Below are positions 62,933 through 64,000 of a stretch of DNA of 64,000 nucleotides, piece after piece. This stretch comes from Brachyspira alvinipulli ATCC 51933 (GTDB taxonomy: Bacteria > Spirochaetota > Brachyspiria > Brachyspirales > Brachyspiraceae), in contig NZ_KI912406.1 in the NCBI RefSeq assembly GCF_000518245.1, forward strand, positions 122,681-186,680, written 5' to 3'. A model generated the notes under the pieces. The model saw only the letters and a list, made by a program, of their open reading frames with translations, did not search any database and was not told the DNA's origin. The translations under genes and the position numbers were made by a program. Every line of letters begins with the position of its first letter. Position 1 is the stretch's first letter.

Positions 62933-64000
62933 TCAAATATTATTAAAATTTACTTTTGATATAACTTTATCTATAACTTCCATAAAATTTTCTTCTTCAG
63001 AAATTCTATCTCTATACATTATACATTCTATACCTATGTTAAGAAGCATATATTCAATATTTCTTCTTAATTCTTCATCATCAACTGATTCTATTTCTTT
63101 AACCCTGGCACATCCAGTAGTTCTTCTTAATATTTCAAGTCCGCAAATACCAAAAGATGTTTTTAATACTTCTAATAAATAGTATTCTATAAAATAGTCA
63201 TTTTTTATTGATACATCTATTGAGTCATGTATAGTTTTTGTTATAAACTTATTTTTAAATAGTTTAATAATATCATTTATAACACGGAATAAAAATGAAG
63301 TATAATTTTTATCATTGGTAACATTTATATGATAAACATAGGCAAAAATAAAATTAGCTATAATATTTCCTAAATCGTACCCTATAGGACCGTAAAATGC
63401 AAATTCACAGTCCATAACCTTTATATAATCATCATTTACAAATATAGACCCTGTATGTAAATCTCCATGTATTAATGCCTGGGTGCTATTCATAAATTCG
63501 TATTTAAGTTTTGCTGCTTCTGATTGAAGTATCTTATTATTATATAAATTATCATTAACAAATTGAGACAAAGAACTTGAAAATACATTTTCATTAAGTA
63601 TATTAAAAAAAGGTTCTCTAAATACAAGTTCTTCGCTTATTTTGCATAGTTCTTTATTTATATATTTAGCAACATTGTCTTTTTTATAAAAAGTATCAAC
63701 GAAAAAATCTGCTGATGATAGGGTAGTTTCTACTATAAATTCTGATATTTGTTCTGATAGATGATGATATATATGTCCATGCATTAGAGCATCTCTTAAT
63801 ACAAGATATCCTTTTAAATCTTCCATTACAAATAGCTTCATTGTGTCATCTATATGAAAAATTTTAGGAGCAGCATCAGGAAGCAAAGAACCATAATATG
63901 ATAAAATTTCTGCTTCTCTTGTATTTCTATTAGTATCAAGTACTCTTCCAGATGAGTTGCTTCTTGTATGAACACCAGCCTGTTTTAATATAATAGAATT
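62933..64000 (-). CDS. mtnK: S-methyl-5-thioribose kinase, N-terminus cut by the window edge
   Basis: The frame is open from the right edge (64000) to the stop at 62933: at least 355 residues, with the first part outside. In-frame ATG/TTG codons near 63886 are internal. An aminoglycoside-phosphotransferase-like kinase: IILKQAGVHTRS near the ATP-binding Lys, AEILSYYGSLLPDAAPKIFH, MKLFVMEDLKGYLVLRDAL (hinge), catalytic ALIHGDLHTGSIFVND, and metal-binding VMDCEFAFYGPIGYDLGN. It phosphorylates methylthioribose using ATP in the salvage of methylthioadenosine. Upstream partner of mtnA in the same operon. Confidence 0.9.
   Translation of the reverse strand, partial: NSIILKQAGVHTRSNSSGRVLDTNRNTREAEILSYYGSLLPDAAPKIFHIDDTMKLFVMEDLKGYLVLRDALMHGHIYHHLSEQISEFIVETTLSSADFFVDTFYKKDNVAKYINKELCKISEELVFREPFFNILNENVFSSSLSQFVNDNLYNNKILQSEAAKLKYEFMNSTQALIHGDLHTGSIFVNDDYIKVMDCEFAFYGPIGYDLGNIIANFIFAYVYHINVTNDKNYTSFLFRVINDIIKLFKNKFITKTIHDSIDVSIKNDYFIEYYLLEVLKTSFGICGLEILRRTTGCARVKEIESVDDEELRRNIEYMLLNIGIECIMYRDRISEEENFMEVIDKVISKVNFNNI

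Noticed and set aside
63887-64000. mtnK starting at TTG near 63886
   Set aside because: The frame stays open to the window edge and encodes recognisable kinase sequence (IILKQAGVHTRS), so the true start is outside.
1-64000. Prophage or VSH-1 gene-transfer-agent region
   Set aside because: No capsid, tail, terminase, lysis or integrase genes were recognised anywhere in the window.

Overview
The window is AT-rich (well under a third G+C by eye) and reads as chromosome of an intestinal spirochaete of the genus Brachyspira. The pointers are a glucose/galactose mgl locus with several MglB lipoproteins, a BspA-type (DUF285) protein, many short lipoproteins with spirochaetal lipoboxes, one large CheA, and a tRNA-Gln/prs/rplY/pth block. 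Species cannot be fixed from sequence reading alone.

Layout. 1-7.9 kb: two restriction-modification systems flank ileS. One is a HindIII-type pair (minus strand). The other is a cytosine-5 methyltransferase with a PD-(D/E)XK endonuclease (minus strand). 8.0-16.3 kb: an accessory island. Two 5'-truncated type IIG restriction/methylase genes are each followed by intact companion genes (RES-domain protein plus membrane protein; TPR plus membrane protein), with a DUF4160/DUF2442 pair between them. Five copies of a hairpin element bracket these modules; four copies have CCGCAC/GTGCGG arms exactly 34 nt apart. 16.3-23 kb: HD hydrolase, small lipoprotein, RND efflux pump, DUF285/DUF4132-like protein and CbrC-like protein. 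23.0-24.0 kb: gene-free, with G+C-rich hairpins and a 69-bp tandem repeat. 24-33.6 kb: purF, hemolysin III, HAD phosphatase, DUF4153-like protein, deoB, a frameshifted lipoteichoic-acid-synthase-like gene and a lipoprotein. 33.7-36.6 kb: McrBC. 36.7-40.5 kb: lepB, a helicase-C-like protein and queA. 40.5-48 kb: the mgl locus with four tandem mglB paralogues, then mglA, mglC and a 51-aa membrane protein. 48-57 kb: META-domain lipoprotein, acetyltransferase-like protein, FUSC exporter, outer-membrane barrel, ugd and cheA. 57-60.3 kb (minus strand): tRNA-Gln, prs, rplY and two pth genes, one fused to an ABM domain. 60.4-64 kb: divergent HD-GYP protein and the methylthioribose salvage pair mtnA/mtnK (mtnK runs off the window).

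How the parts work together. Housekeeping genes (ileS, purF, deoB, lepB, queA, prs, pth, tRNA-Gln, mtnAK) alternate with defence genes: three classes of restriction system plus the decayed type IIG modules. The mgl locus is a sugar-uptake system in which four binding proteins appear to share one ATPase/permease pair; ligand-contact positions differ among them, suggesting different ligands or affinities. MglB-type receptors and CheA are both present, but the window does not show that they are linked.

The best candidate for an undescribed system is the 8-16 kb island: modules separated by a fixed-geometry hairpin element, with truncated methylase/specificity segments that could be silent cassettes. 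All functional statements come from motif recognition by eye; no database search was run.
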